DNA of 64,000 bases, from the NCBI RefSeq assembly GCF_010726765.1, contig NZ_AP022601.1, forward strand, positions 4,650,001-4,714,000, read 5' to 3'. The number at the start of each line of letters is the position of its first letter. Position 1 is the stretch's first letter. This document shows positions 7,978 through 16,432 of this stretch, piece after piece. The translations under genes and the position numbers were made by a program. Source of the DNA: Mycobacterium gallinarum. Its GTDB lineage: Bacteria > Actinomycetota > Actinomycetes > Mycobacteriales > Mycobacteriaceae. The notes under the pieces were generated by a model. It was not told the origin of the DNA. It made no database searches and was given only the letters and a program-made list of their open reading frames with translations.

Positions 7978-9381
7978 ATGACCACCGAATTCGCCGCCGC
8001 TGAGGCCAAGGCCACCCCAGACATCCCCGGCACCGTCCGCAAGCTGCGGGAGACGTTCGCGTCCGGCCGGACCCGCAGCGTCGAGTGGCGCAGGCAGCAG
8101 CTGCTGGCGCTGGAGAAAATGATGAACGACAACGAGGGCGCCATCATGGAGGCCCTCGACAAAGACCTGGGCCGAGGCCCGTTCGAAGCCTGGCTGGCCG
8201 ATATCGCCAGCACGGCGGGCGAGGCCAAGGATGCGGCGAAGAACGTCAAGAAGTGGATGCGCCGCAAGTACCGGCTGCTGGAGATGTCGCAGCTGCCCGG
8301 CCGCGGCTGGGTTGAATACGAGCCGTACGGCACCGTCCTGGTCATCGGCGCGTGGAACTTCCCGTTCGTCCTGACGCTCGGCCCCGCCGTCGGCGCCATC
8401 GCAGCGGGCAATACCGTGCTCATGAAACCGTCCGAGGTGTGCCCGGCGTCGTCGGCCCTGATGGCCGAGCTGGTGCCGCGGTATCTCGACAATGACGCGA
8501 TCGCCGTCATCGAGGGCGACGCCGGCTGCAGCCAGGAACTCATCGCGCAGGGCTTCGACCACATCTGCTTCACCGGCGGCACCGAGATCGGCCGCAAGGT
8601 CTATGAGGCCGCCGCACCCCATCTGACACCGGTCACCCTCGAGCTCGGGGGAAAGAGCCCGGTGATCGTGGCCGCTGATGCGGACATCGAGGTCGCCGCC
8701 AAGCGCATCGCCTGGACCAAGCTGATCAACTCAGGTCAGATCTGCATCGCGCCGGACTACGTGCTCGCCGACGCCAAGATCCGCGACGAGCTCGTCGACA
8801 AGATCAAGGACGCCGTCGCGACATTCGAGGCGGACAACCCCGGCGGTAAGCGCATCGTGAATGAGCGCCACTTCGCCCGGCTCACCGCATCGCTGGCGGC
8901 CACCAAGGGCACTGTCGTCGCGGGCGGGGGTTCGGACGCGTCGACGATCAAGATCCAGCCCACCGTTGTGGTCGACCCCGACCCCGCCGAATCACTGATG
9001 ACCGACGAGATCTTCGGCCCGATCCTGCCGATCATGACCGTGCAATCCCTCGACGACGCAATCAGTTTCGTGAATTCCCGGCCTAAGCCGCTGGCCGCTT
9101 ACCTGTTCACGAAGACCAAGAGCATTCGCGAACGGGTGATCAAAGAGGTCGCGGCCGGCGGCATGGTGGTCAACCACCTGCTGTTCCATTTCGCCACCAA
9201 CAAGCTCCCGTTCGGTGGTGTCGGCCCGTCGGGTATGGGCGCCTATCACGGCAAGTTCGGCTTCGAGCAGTTCAGCCACAAGAAGACCGTGATGACCAAG
9301 CCGACCCGACCCGATGTCGGCGCGTTCATCTACCCCCCGTATACAGAGAAGGCTTTGAAGCTCGCGAAACGGTTGTTCTGA
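7978..9381 (+). CDS. Aldehyde dehydrogenase (Rv0147-like)
   Basis: An NAD(P)-dependent aldehyde dehydrogenase of 467 residues, class 3-like and without the long N-terminus of class 1 enzymes. The cofactor and substrate site is clear: IGAWNFPFVLTLGP near residue 122, the general base Glu in LELGGKSP (about E222) and the catalytic Cys in SGQICIAPDY (about C256). A strong ribosome site, AGGAAGG, lies at 7962-7968 before the ATG at 7978. It probably oxidises a fatty or hydrophobic aldehyde. The SDR gene follows after 12 bases, and the oxidoreductase after that, in the order of Rv0147-Rv0149. Confidence 0.95.
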   Translation: MTTEFAAAEAKATPDIPGTVRKLRETFASGRTRSVEWRRQQLLALEKMMNDNEGAIMEALDKDLGRGPFEAWLADIASTAGEAKDAAKNVKKWMRRKYRLLEMSQLPGRGWVEYEPYGTVLVIGAWNFPFVLTLGPAVGAIAAGNTVLMKPSEVCPASSALMAELVPRYLDNDAIAVIEGDAGCSQELIAQGFDHICFTGGTEIGRKVYEAAAPHLTPVTLELGGKSPVIVAADADIEVAAKRIAWTKLINSGQICIAPDYVLADAKIRDELVDKIKDAVATFEADNPGGKRIVNERHFARLTASLAATKGTVVAGGGSDASTIKIQPTVVVDPDPAESLMTDEIFGPILPIMTVQSLDDAISFVNSRPKPLAAYLFTKTKSIRERVIKEVAAGGMVVNHLLFHFATNKLPFGGVGPSGMGAYHGKFGFEQFSHKKTVMTKPTRPDVGAFIYPPYTEKALKLAKRLF

Positions 9382-9393
9382 GAAAGGAACCCC

Positions 9394-10257
9394 ATGCCAG
9401 GAGTGCAGGATCGTGTCATCGTCGTCACCGGTGCCGGAGGCGGGCTCGGGCGAGAATATGCGTTGACCCTTGCCAGGGAGGGCGCCAGCGTCGTCGTCAA
9501 CGATCTCGGCGGTTCGCGTGACGGCACCGGCGCCGGCCACAACATGGCCGACGAGGTCGTCAAGGAGATCAAGGACGCGGGCGGGCGCGCCGTGGCGAAC
9601 TACGACTCGGTGGCCGAACAAGAGGGCGCCGAGAACATCATCAAGACCGCGATCGACGAGTTCGGCAAGGTCGACGGTGTGGTGAGCAACGCGGGCATCC
9701 TGCGCGACGGCACGTTCCACAAGATGGAGTTCGCGAACTGGGACGCCGTGCTCAAGGTGCACCTCTACGGCGGCTACAACGTGATCCGCGCGGCATGGCC
9801 GCACTTCCGCGAGAACAACTTTGGCCGCGTCGTCGTGGCCACCTCGACCAGCGGGCTCTTCGGCAACTTCGGTCAGGCCAACTACGGTGCGGCCAAGCTC
9901 GGCCTCGTCGGGCTGATCAACACGCTGGCCCAGGAGGGCGCGAAGTACAACATCAAGACGAACGCCGTGGCGCCCATCGCGGCCACCCGGATGACGCAGG
10001 ACATCCTGCCGCCCGAGGTCTTCGAGAAGCTCACCCCCGAGTACGTCGCCCCGGTGGTCGCGTACCTGTGCACAGAGGAACTGCCCGAGACCGCATCGGT
10101 GTTCATCGTCGGCGGCGGCAAAGTGCAACGGGCAGCGCTGTTCCAGAACGAGGGCGTGACGTTCTCCGAGGTGCCTTCGGTCGAAGACGTGGCCGGTAAG
10201 TGGAGCGAGATCACCGATCTGTCGGCGGCGCAGCGCGCCACGTTCTCACTCGGCTAG
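9394..10257 (+). CDS. Short-chain dehydrogenase/reductase (Rv0148-like)
   Basis: A 287-residue classical SDR resembling the dehydrogenase domain of peroxisomal multifunctional enzyme type 2 and Rv0148. The cofactor motif TGAGGGLGREYA is at about residues 12-23, then NNAG-like SNAGILRDGTFHKM and the active site S..NYGAAK near residue 164. It likely oxidises 3-hydroxyacyl-CoA or a related hydroxy substrate with NAD(P). The gene has the ribosome site GAAAGGA and lies 12 bases after the aldehyde dehydrogenase, so they are co-transcribed. Confidence 0.92.
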   Translation: MPGVQDRVIVVTGAGGGLGREYALTLAREGASVVVNDLGGSRDGTGAGHNMADEVVKEIKDAGGRAVANYDSVAEQEGAENIIKTAIDEFGKVDGVVSNAGILRDGTFHKMEFANWDAVLKVHLYGGYNVIRAAWPHFRENNFGRVVVATSTSGLFGNFGQANYGAAKLGLVGLINTLAQEGAKYNIKTNAVAPIAATRMTQDILPPEVFEKLTPEYVAPVVAYLCTEELPETASVFIVGGGKVQRAALFQNEGVTFSEVPSVEDVAGKWSEITDLSAAQRATFSLG

Positions 10258-10260
10258 AAA

Positions 10261-11229
10261 GTGAAGGCGCTTGTCGCGCAGGAGCTTTCCGGTCCATCGG
10301 GGTTGGCCTACGTAGACGTAGACGAGGTTGTCCCCAGCGACGAGGTCGTGGTCGTCGACGTCGGTGCTGCCGGCGTGAGCTTCCCCGACCTGCTACTGCT
10401 GCGCGGCGAGTACCAGCTGCGGCTGGAGCCCCCGTTCATTCCCGGGATGGAGGCGGCGGGGGTAGTGGTGTCCGCGCCGTACGAATCGGAGTTCAAGCCC
10501 GGCCAGCGGGTGACCGCGCTGACGATGTTGGGTGCCTGGGCGCAACGCGTCGCCGTGCCGCCTGCCAACCTGCGGCCGACCCCCGACGATCTCGATGATG
10601 CTGAAGCCGTTGCGCTCCTGGGCAATTACCAGACGATGTACTTCGCGCTCGCCAAACGCGGAGCCCTGCGGGCCGGCGAAACAGTGCTGGTCCTCGGATC
10701 GGCCGGTGGTGTGGGCACGGCGGCTGTCCAGGTGGCGAAGGCGCTGGGCGCCAAGGTGATTGCGATGGTGCACCGGCCACACGGCACCGAGTTCGTGAAG
10801 TCACTGGGCGCCGACGTGGTGCTGCCGCTGACCGATGGGTGGTTGCAGACGGTCAAGGACCATACCGACGGCCGCGGTGTCGACCTGGTGGTCGATCCGG
10901 TCGGCGGTGAGGTGTTCGACGACGCGATCCGCGCGCTGGCCACCGAGGGCAGGCTCCTGGTACTCGGATTCGCCTCGGGCGGTGGGATTCCCATGGTCAA
11001 GGTGAACCGGCTGCTGTTGCGCAACGTCTCGGTCATCGGCGTGGGATACGGCGAGTACGTCAACCGCACCCCGGGCGCGCAGTCGCTCTTCGAGTTCGGC
11101 GTGGCCGAGCTGGTCCGGGCCGGTCTGCGACCTCCGCCGCCGGTGCGATTCCCGTTGGCCAACGGCGCCGAGGCACTGCAGAGCCTGGCCGACGGCGGTG
11201 TGCTGGGCAAGGTCGTGCTGGAACCGTGA
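10261..11229 (+). CDS. Zinc-independent quinone oxidoreductase, MDR family (Rv0149-like)
   Basis: This 322-residue NADPH:quinone reductase-like protein belongs to the medium-chain dehydrogenase superfamily. It lacks the cysteine-rich structural zinc site and has the nucleotide-binding VLGSAGGVGTAAVQVAKALGA. The GTG start at 10261 follows the SDR stop by three bases, and its stop overlaps the next ATG by one base. This places it in the middle of a tight operon. It may recycle a quinone or reduce an enoyl substrate produced by its neighbours. Confidence 0.92.
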   Translation: MKALVAQELSGPSGLAYVDVDEVVPSDEVVVVDVGAAGVSFPDLLLLRGEYQLRLEPPFIPGMEAAGVVVSAPYESEFKPGQRVTALTMLGAWAQRVAVPPANLRPTPDDLDDAEAVALLGNYQTMYFALAKRGALRAGETVLVLGSAGGVGTAAVQVAKALGAKVIAMVHRPHGTEFVKSLGADVVLPLTDGWLQTVKDHTDGRGVDLVVDPVGGEVFDDAIRALATEGRLLVLGFASGGGIPMVKVNRLLLRNVSVIGVGYGEYVNRTPGAQSLFEFGVAELVRAGLRPPPPVRFPLANGAEALQSLADGGVLGKVVLEP

Positions 11230-11930
11230 TGCCGAAGGCGTTGGCGTTCGACACGTTCGGCACCGTCGTCGACTGGCGTTCGAGCATCATCGCCGAGCTC
11301 GAGACATTCGGCGAAAGCCATGGCGTACAGGCAGATTGGGCTGCCATGGCCGACGGTTGGCGCAAAGGCTATTTGCCCGCGATGGATCGGGTGCGCCGCG
11401 GCGAGCTGCCGTGGACCAAGATCGACGTCCTGCACCGGATGATCCTCGACGAGCTACTGCGTGAGGCGGGCATCACCTCGGTCAGCGATGCCGACGTCGA
11501 CCATCTCAACCGCGCGTGGCACCGGCTGGACCCGTGGCCCGACAGCGTCGGGGGCCTCACTCGGCTGAAGGAACGCTTCGTCATCACGACGCTGTCGAAC
11601 GGCAACATGTCGCTGCTGACCAACATGGCCAAGCGCGCGGGGCTGCCGTGGGACTGCGTGATCTCCGCCGAGTTGTTCCATCACTACAAACCTGATCCCG
11701 AGGCATACCTCGGGTGCGCCGGCCTACTCGACGTTGCTCCCGGTGAGCTGATGCTGGTCGCAGCGCATCCCGGCGACCTGCGGGCCGCGCGCGATGCGGG
11801 GCTGATGACCGCCTATGTCACCCGTCCGCTCGAATACGGTCCCAACCAGCGAGCACACAAGGTCACCGACGGTGAATTCGACTTCACGGCAACGGATTTT
11901 CTCGACCTCGCCGACCAACTCGACACCTGA
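11229..11930 (+). CDS. HAD superfamily hydrolase, haloacid dehalogenase type II-like
   Basis: A 233-residue haloacid dehalogenase superfamily protein. Motif I reads AFDTFGTVVDW with the nucleophile Asp at residue 8, motif II is TTLSNGN near residue 119, and the Lys motif HYKPDPEAYL is near 150. This is the pattern of L-2-haloacid dehalogenases, though many relatives act on other substrates. The ATG at 11229 overlaps the preceding stop as TGATG, so translation is coupled. A GTG one codon upstream is less likely. Confidence 0.88.
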   Translation: MPKALAFDTFGTVVDWRSSIIAELETFGESHGVQADWAAMADGWRKGYLPAMDRVRRGELPWTKIDVLHRMILDELLREAGITSVSDADVDHLNRAWHRLDPWPDSVGGLTRLKERFVITTLSNGNMSLLTNMAKRAGLPWDCVISAELFHHYKPDPEAYLGCAGLLDVAPGELMLVAAHPGDLRAARDAGLMTAYVTRPLEYGPNQRAHKVTDGEFDFTATDFLDLADQLDT

Positions 11931-11953
11931 TCACCGCGGCGTAGCGTGGAGGG

Positions 11954-12697
11954 GTGACCGATCAATTGCACACCGATCTCCCGCAGGCACTCCGCAGGGC
12001 GCTGGATCTTTTGTCGGATCCGCCCGCGAATCCCGACGTCAGCAAGGGCTATCTGGACCTGCTGACCGATGAGCTCGCGACGGGCACACCAAAGAACACC
12101 GGCCTGATTCAAGCCGCGTGGGCTTCGGGGATCGGCTCGATGCTCTACGACAACGCGCAGGCGCTGGCCCGCAGGGTGGCCGGCGTGTGGCGGCTTCCGG
12201 TCGAGTGGTTGAACATCCCGTCCGGCGGGGTGGCCCTGGACGTCGGCAGTGGTCCCGGCAATGTGACCGCACAACTGGGCGAGGCGGCAGGCCCGGAAGG
12301 CCTCGCGCTCGGTCTCGACATCTCCGAGCCGATGCTGGCCCGCGCGGTCGAAGCCCAAGCGGGCCCGAACGTCGGCTTCATGCGCGCGGACGCGCAGCGG
12401 CTTCCCCTGCGCGACGAGACGGTCGACGCGACCACGTCGCTGGCCGTGCTGCAGCTGATACCTGATCCGGCGCAGACGCTCGCCGAGATGGCCAGGGTGC
12501 TCAAGCCCGGCGGGCGGATGGCCATCATGGTGCCGACCGCCGGGAACCTCGGACCGCTGCTGCGTCTGCTGCCTGAGGGCCAGGCCAACTTCTTCGCCGA
12601 GGACGAGCTCGCCGACATCCTCGAGGGCCTCGGTATGGAAGGCGTACGGTCCAAGACCCTCGCAACATTCCAGTGGGTGCGCGCCAGAAAGCCCTGA
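11954..12697 (+). CDS. Class I SAM-dependent methyltransferase
   Basis: A 247-residue methyltransferase with motif I ALDVGSGPGNVTAQLG near residue 94 and an acidic LGLDISEPML strand after it. A post-motif ARVLKPGGRMAIMVP loop is typical of UbiE/COQ5-like small-molecule enzymes. The substrate is not evident. It starts with GTG at 11954, preceded by the purine-rich GTGGAGGG. It is the sixth plus-strand gene in a row and is probably transcribed with the oxidoreductase-HAD genes. Confidence 0.88.
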   Translation: MTDQLHTDLPQALRRALDLLSDPPANPDVSKGYLDLLTDELATGTPKNTGLIQAAWASGIGSMLYDNAQALARRVAGVWRLPVEWLNIPSGGVALDVGSGPGNVTAQLGEAAGPEGLALGLDISEPMLARAVEAQAGPNVGFMRADAQRLPLRDETVDATTSLAVLQLIPDPAQTLAEMARVLKPGGRMAIMVPTAGNLGPLLRLLPEGQANFFAEDELADILEGLGMEGVRSKTLATFQWVRARKP

Positions 12698-12714
12698 CCC
12701 GTTAAGTTCGTGTC

Positions 12715-13200
12715 GTGAGCACCGTCGGCATCATCCTCGTAGCGCTCGCCATCGCCGTCGGCATCGTCGGCATCGTGGTGCCGCTGCTGCCCGGCACGCT
12801 GCTGGTGTTCGCCGCGATCGCGGTCTGGGCCGTCGTCGAGAACAACCTCACGGGCTGGGTGACGCTCGGGGTGGTCACCGCGCTGCTCGGCGCGGCCACC
12901 CTGATCAAGTACACCTGGCCGGTCAAGCGGATGCGGGCCAACGACGTGCGCACGCTGAGCCTGGCGGCGGGTGCGGTGCTGGGCATCATCGGCTTCTTCG
13001 TGATCCCGGTGATCGGCCTGGTGATCGGCTTCGTGTTGGGCGTCTATCTGGCCGAGTTGTCCACCCGCGGCGACCAGCGGGCGGCGTGGACGTCGACCAA
13101 GCACGCCGTGAAGGGTGTCGCGCTGTCGATGGGTGTCGAACTCGCCGGGGCCCTGTTCGCCACGGTTGCGTGGGTGTTCGGGGTCTACCTAACCCAGTAG
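12715..13200 (+). CDS. DUF456 membrane protein
   Basis: A 161-residue integral membrane protein of the DUF456 family, with hydrophobic segments at about residues 3-25, 27-45, 50-65, 85-115 and 140-158. The VGIVGIVVPLLPGTLLVF start is characteristic. Function is unknown. It begins with GTG 17 bases after the methyltransferase stop. Its last 12 bases overlap the convergent ptbB gene. Confidence 0.88.
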   Translation: MSTVGIILVALAIAVGIVGIVVPLLPGTLLVFAAIAVWAVVENNLTGWVTLGVVTALLGAATLIKYTWPVKRMRANDVRTLSLAAGAVLGIIGFFVIPVIGLVIGFVLGVYLAELSTRGDQRAAWTSTKHAVKGVALSMGVELAGALFATVAWVFGVYLTQ

Positions 13201-13992
13201 CGAGCGGCGCAACCGATCCAGTTGTGTCCCCGTAACACCCAGAGCCTCAAGGTAATTACCCAACGAGCCGTATTGGTCGTCGATGGTTTTCCTGGACGCG
13301 TCGAGGTACACCTCACGCACGCCCAGCACCTCTTCGGTGAGCCGGGCCTCCGCGAAGGTCACGATCTCGTCGGTGGTGTCCTCGGACCGATTGCGGATCG
13401 ACTCGAGGATGCTCTCCCGAAGCCGGGGCACCGCGGCGTTACTGCGCAGGAAATCCGCCATGATCGCGTCGCGGTCGACGCCGACGGCCTCGAGCACGGT
13501 CGCGACGGTGAAACCGGTGCGGTCCTTGCCCGCGAAGCAATGCGTGATGACCGGCCGTTCCTCGGTCAGCATCGAAATGACCTGCCGCACAGCCAGTTGT
13601 GCGCCGGCCAGGGTCGGGAAGCGCTCGTATTCCTCGGTCATGAACCGGCCCGCGGCGACCGCGACGTCCTCGTCGTCGGGCTTTTCCGTCATCATCCGCT
13701 CGAAGCTCTGCTCGTGCGGCGCCTCGGCACCCGGTTTGGACAGTTCGTGGAACGGCAGCCGGTGAACCACGACGCCGCCGGGTACCCGGCCCTGTCCGCG
13801 ACGTTCGACCTCACGGTCGGAGCGAAGGTCGGCGACGTCGGTGATGCCGAATCGGAGCAGCGCCTCCTGACCCGAATCGTCGAGCCCGCTCAACTCGCTG
13901 GACCGGAAGAACCTGCCCGGCCGGATGCCCGCCTCTTCGGCGATGTCACGGAAGTTCCATGCCCCTGACAGGGCGTCAGGGTTCGGGGTCAC
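13189..13992 (-). CDS. ptbB: Protein tyrosine / phosphoinositide phosphatase PtbB
   Basis: The 267-residue protein carries the PTP loop [11 protein letters not shown] with the catalytic Cys at residue 152 and Arg at 158. The Lys-Asp inside the loop is diagnostic of the MptpB group, which in M. tuberculosis (Rv0153c) dephosphorylates phosphotyrosine, phosphoserine/threonine and phosphoinositides and is secreted into macrophages. The GTG at 13992 overlaps the fadE2 stop as GTGA, so the pair is translationally coupled. M. tuberculosis has the same fadE2-ptbB order. In a likely environmental species the host role would not apply. Confidence 0.93.
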   Translation of the reverse strand: MTPNPDALSGAWNFRDIAEEAGIRPGRFFRSSELSGLDDSGQEALLRFGITDVADLRSDREVERRGQGRVPGGVVVHRLPFHELSKPGAEAPHEQSFERMMTEKPDDEDVAVAAGRFMTEEYERFPTLAGAQLAVRQVISMLTEERPVITHCFAGKDRTGFTVATVLEAVGVDRDAIMADFLRSNAAVPRLRESILESIRNRSEDTTDEIVTFAEARLTEEVLGVREVYLDASRKTIDDQYGSLGNYLEALGVTGTQLDRLRRSLLG

Positions 13993-15227
13993 CGAGAAGA
14001 CCCAGCGGTGACCGCCGCGGCGAAAGCCGACTTCTCCCTGCCGAGTTCGGCCCGCGCGATGGTCCGCATGTGGACCTCGTCCGGGCCGTCGAACAGGCGC
14101 ATGGCCCGGTGCCAGCCGTAGAGCCGAGCCAGCACGGTGTCGTCGCTGACGCCCGCCGCGCCGTGCACCTGGATCGCGCGGTCGATGACGTTGCACGCCA
14201 TCTGCGGGGCGACCGCCTTGATCATCGCGACCTCGTTGCGCGCCTCCTTGTTGCCCTTCTCGTCGATCACCCACGCTGCCTTGTGGCACAACAGCCGCGC
14301 CTGGTCGATCTCGTTGCGTGACAACGCCACCTGCTGTTGGACCACGCCCTGCTCGGCCAACGGCTTACCGAACGCGATGCGATTGTTCACCCGGTCGACC
14401 ATCAGTGCCAGCGCCCGCTCGGCCACCCCGATGGCACGCATGCAGTGATGGATGCGGCCAGGCCCCAAGCGGGCCTGAGCAATCGCGAAACCGCTGCCCT
14501 CCTCGTGGAGCAGATTCGTCACCGGCACCCGTACGTTGTCGAAGCTGACCTCGCAGTGGCCGTGCTGGTCCTGCCACCCGAAAACCGGCAGCGACCGCTC
14601 GATCGACACACCCGGCGTATCGACGGGGACAAGAATCATCGACTGCTGCTGATGGCTGGCGGCATCAGGGTTGGTGCGGCCCATCACGATGAGGAGCTTG
14701 CAGCGGGGATCGGCTGCCCCGGATATCCACCATTTGCGGCCGTTGATCACGTAGTCGCCGCCGTCGCGCAGCATCGTGGTCTGGATGTTGCGGGCGTCGC
14801 TGGAGGCCACCGCGGGCTCCGTCATCGCGAACGCACTGCGGATCTCTCCGTTCAGCAGCGGCTCGAGCCACTGCTTGCTCTGCTCGGAGTTGGCGAACAG
14901 GTGCAGAGTTTCCATGTTGCCGGTGTCGGGGGCCGCGCAGTTGGTCACCTCGGGAGCGATCTCCATGCTCCAGCCGGTGAGCTCGGCCAGCGGCGCGTAT
15001 TCGAGGTTCGTCAGCCCCGACTCGGCGGGCAGGAACAGGTTCCACAGCCCGCGTTCCTTGGCCAGCTTCTTGAGGTCCTCGATCACGGGCGGAACGGTGT
15101 GGTCGTCCGGGCCCTTCTCGTGCCGGTAGGCCTCGTAGTCCTTCTCCGCGGGAAAGACGTACTCGATCATGAAATCGGAGAGCCGCTTGTGGTAGTCCTG
15201 CCCTTTGGCCGACATCGCGAAGTCCAT
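13989..15227 (-). CDS. fadE2: Acyl-CoA dehydrogenase FadE2
   Basis: A 412-residue FAD-dependent acyl-CoA dehydrogenase very similar to Rv0154c. The flavin and substrate regions show [16 protein letters not shown], then [12 protein letters not shown], and the C-terminal [13 protein letters not shown]. The family oxidises acyl-CoA at the alpha-beta bond; this subgroup resembles ACAD10/11, which act on 4-hydroxyacyl-CoA in mammals. The ATG at 15227 is given; the ATG at 15215 (MSAKGQDY) is equally plausible and nearer the usual length. It is co-transcribed with ptbB and divergent from a DUF1348 gene. Confidence 0.92.
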   Translation of the reverse strand: MDFAMSAKGQDYHKRLSDFMIEYVFPAEKDYEAYRHEKGPDDHTVPPVIEDLKKLAKERGLWNLFLPAESGLTNLEYAPLAELTGWSMEIAPEVTNCAAPDTGNMETLHLFANSEQSKQWLEPLLNGEIRSAFAMTEPAVASSDARNIQTTMLRDGGDYVINGRKWWISGAADPRCKLLIVMGRTNPDAASHQQQSMILVPVDTPGVSIERSLPVFGWQDQHGHCEVSFDNVRVPVTNLLHEEGSGFAIAQARLGPGRIHHCMRAIGVAERALALMVDRVNNRIAFGKPLAEQGVVQQQVALSRNEIDQARLLCHKAAWVIDEKGNKEARNEVAMIKAVAPQMACNVIDRAIQVHGAAGVSDDTVLARLYGWHRAMRLFDGPDEVHMRTIARAELGREKSAFAAAVTAGSSR

Positions 15228-15245
15228 GACAGTCACGATATGACA

Positions 15246-15260
15246 CCCGTAAAAAACGGG
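15246..15260. promoter_or_regulatory. Palindrome between fadE2 and DUF1348 gene
   Basis: CCCGT-AAAAA-ACGGG is a perfect five-base inverted repeat around an A-run, in the 66-base divergent spacer. TCCATGACA also occurs twice nearby (at about 15223 and 15273). Both features would suit a regulator of the divergent pair, but no specific protein is suggested. Confidence 0.35.
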
Positions 15261-15293
15261 AATCGCGGCAGTCCATGACACGTATAACAGGGC

Positions 15294-15755
15294 ATGACCG
15301 AAAGCCGTCCGCCGCTCCCGCCCTTCACGCACGAGACCGCCGTCCAGAAGGTGCAAGCCGCTGAGGACGCCTGGAACACCCGCGACCCGGAGCGGGTCAG
15401 CTTGGCGTACACCCCGGACTCGCAGTGGCGCAACCGTGGCGTGCATGTCGTCGGGCGCGCCGCGATCGTCGCGTTCCTTACCCAGAAGTGGCAACGCGAA
15501 CTCGACTACGTCCTGCGCAAGAGCCTGTGGGACTTCCACGGCAATCGGATCGCGGTGCGGTTTCAGTACGAATGCCGCGACGCAGGCGGCCAGTGGTATC
15601 GCAGCTATGGCAATGAATTGTGGGAGTTCGATTCAGACGGTCTGATGGCGCGCCGGGAGGCCAGCATCAACGACGTGAGGATCCAGGAGGCGGAGCGCCG
15701 GTACTTCGGTCCGCGACTGGAGTCCGAGCACGGGGTCGACATCCCGCTGTGGTGA
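15294..15755 (+). CDS. DUF1348 / NTF2-like (SnoaL-fold) protein
   Basis: A 153-residue single-domain protein of the DUF1348 family, a branch of the NTF2-like alpha+beta barrel fold. The conserved stretch [15 protein letters not shown] and [11 protein letters not shown] are clearly visible. Function is unknown; members are small cytoplasmic proteins that may bind a hydrophobic ligand. The gene is divergent from fadE2, and a stem-loop follows its stop. Confidence 0.88.
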   Translation: MTESRPPLPPFTHETAVQKVQAAEDAWNTRDPERVSLAYTPDSQWRNRGVHVVGRAAIVAFLTQKWQRELDYVLRKSLWDFHGNRIAVRFQYECRDAGGQWYRSYGNELWEFDSDGLMARREASINDVRIQEAERRYFGPRLESEHGVDIPLW

Positions 15756-15775
15756 GAGGACCGGCGGGGGTCTCT
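15755..15775. terminator. Stem-loop between convergent genes
   Basis: AGAG(g)ACC pairs with GGTCTCT, giving a seven-base stem with one bulge and a GC-rich loop. It begins at the DUF1348 stop codon and faces the end of the small exported protein gene on the other strand. There is only a short T-rich tail, so this is a weak, possibly bidirectional, terminator. Confidence 0.35.
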
Positions 15776-15794
15776 TGTGGAGGGTGGTCTTGAG

Positions 15795-16043
15795 TTAGTC
15801 GCCCGACGGGACGTCGATGACGAACCCTTCGCCGGCGGGGTAGCTGTGATGGCGGGGCATCACGATGACCGGAGGACGGGCGATGACGTTCGGGGTCGCG
15901 ACGATGCCCGGTCGCGGCTCGGGGTGGTACGAGTACGTGCCCGCGTTGGCCATCCCGGCCAGGCCGAGGGCGGCGCCACCGAGAATGCCGGCGGAGACGA
16001 CGGGAAGAGCGATGAAGCGGGCGAAGATTCGGGTGGTGGTCAC
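15795..16043 (-). CDS. Small exported protein
   Basis: An 82-residue protein with a clear signal peptide (VTTTRIFARFIALPVVSAG, continuing to a cleavage after AMANA-like residues near 34). The mature part is short, His- and Pro-rich (RPPVIVMPRHHSYPAG) and ends in VPSGD. Translation from the GTG at 16043 is supported by an AGGAAAG ribosome site. No named family is recognised; similar short exported proteins are common in mycobacteria. A degenerate copy of its leader and signal peptide lies just upstream, at 16112-16334. Confidence 0.7.
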   Translation of the reverse strand: MTTTRIFARFIALPVVSAGILGGAALGLAGMANAGTYSYHPEPRPGIVATPNVIARPPVIVMPRHHSYPAGEGFVIDVPSGD

Positions 16044-16083
16044 GGGAGTTTCTTTCCTGTCTGGTCGAGGTCTTCGGTTTTCC

Positions 16084-16122
16084 CTTGCCGGCTGTTCCGG
16101 CGTTGGGATAACTATTGCCCGC
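16084..16122 (-). repeat. Leader repeat, copy A
   Basis: Read on the minus strand, GCGGGCAA is followed after a variable spacer by a hairpin-forming element with GCCGG and CCGGC arms (plus positions 16087-16091 and 16097-16101) and then CAAG. It lies in the 5-prime leader of the small exported gene. The same elements in the same order recur at 16291-16334. The conserved hairpin suggests a promoter-proximal or RNA leader role. Confidence 0.6.
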
Positions 16123-16255
16123 TGCGACCCTGCAGTCTGTCCGCTGATCGACCTTTGACCTGGGGGAATCCGATGTCCCCTGATCGGGGGACGCCGGCCG
16201 ATAGAACCGGCAGAGCGAAGAACCAGGGGATGTGGCGGATCGTTTTGGTGTTCAT
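16112..16255 (-). pseudogene. Decayed duplicate of the small exported protein gene
   Basis: An ATG at 16255 with an excellent AGGAGG site opens a 47-codon frame. Its first 21 residues (MNTKTIRHIPWFFALPVLSAG) parallel the signal peptide of the downstream exported protein (RIFARFIALPVVSAG). After SAG the similarity stops. The rest is charged and non-hydrophobic (VPRSGDIGFPQVKGR), so the product has no complete signal sequence. A perfect GTCCCC/GGGGAC hairpin sits just after the break. The simplest reading is a tandem duplicate that lost its 3-prime part. It may still be translated as a short peptide. Confidence 0.55.
16175..16192. repeat. Inverted repeat inside the decayed duplicate
   Basis: GTCCCC-TGATCG-GGGGAC is a perfect six-base palindrome located immediately after the point where the truncated copy stops resembling its parent. 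It could be the scar of a rearrangement or a terminator-like hairpin. Confidence 0.4.
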
Positions 16256-16290
16256 TGCAATCCTCCTGTGTCACTTGATGTTTGGTACTT

Positions 16291-16334
16291 CTTGCCGGCT
16301 TGTTCCGGCGATGACTCAAAGAGTGCTTGCCCGC
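16291..16334 (-). repeat. Leader repeat, copy B
   Basis: The second copy of the leader module: GCGGGCAA (minus strand), a longer spacer, then GCCGG/CCGGC arms at plus positions 16294-16298 and 16305-16309, followed by CAAG. It lies upstream of the decayed small gene and in the region divergent from the response regulator. Confidence 0.6.
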
Positions 16335-16432
16335 CGCGGATCTGTATGTCGCGTAAAAGAACGGCGGCGCGGATAAACCGGGTGTCATTCATTCGGATGA
16401 ACAAGGCAGGTGGCTGTGCGAAGCTGGCAGCT

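Noticed and set aside
13993..14289. A longer N-terminus for ptbB reaching 14289
   Set aside because: That extension lies inside fadE2 and has no family similarity; the GTG at 13992 with a GTGA overlap is far better.
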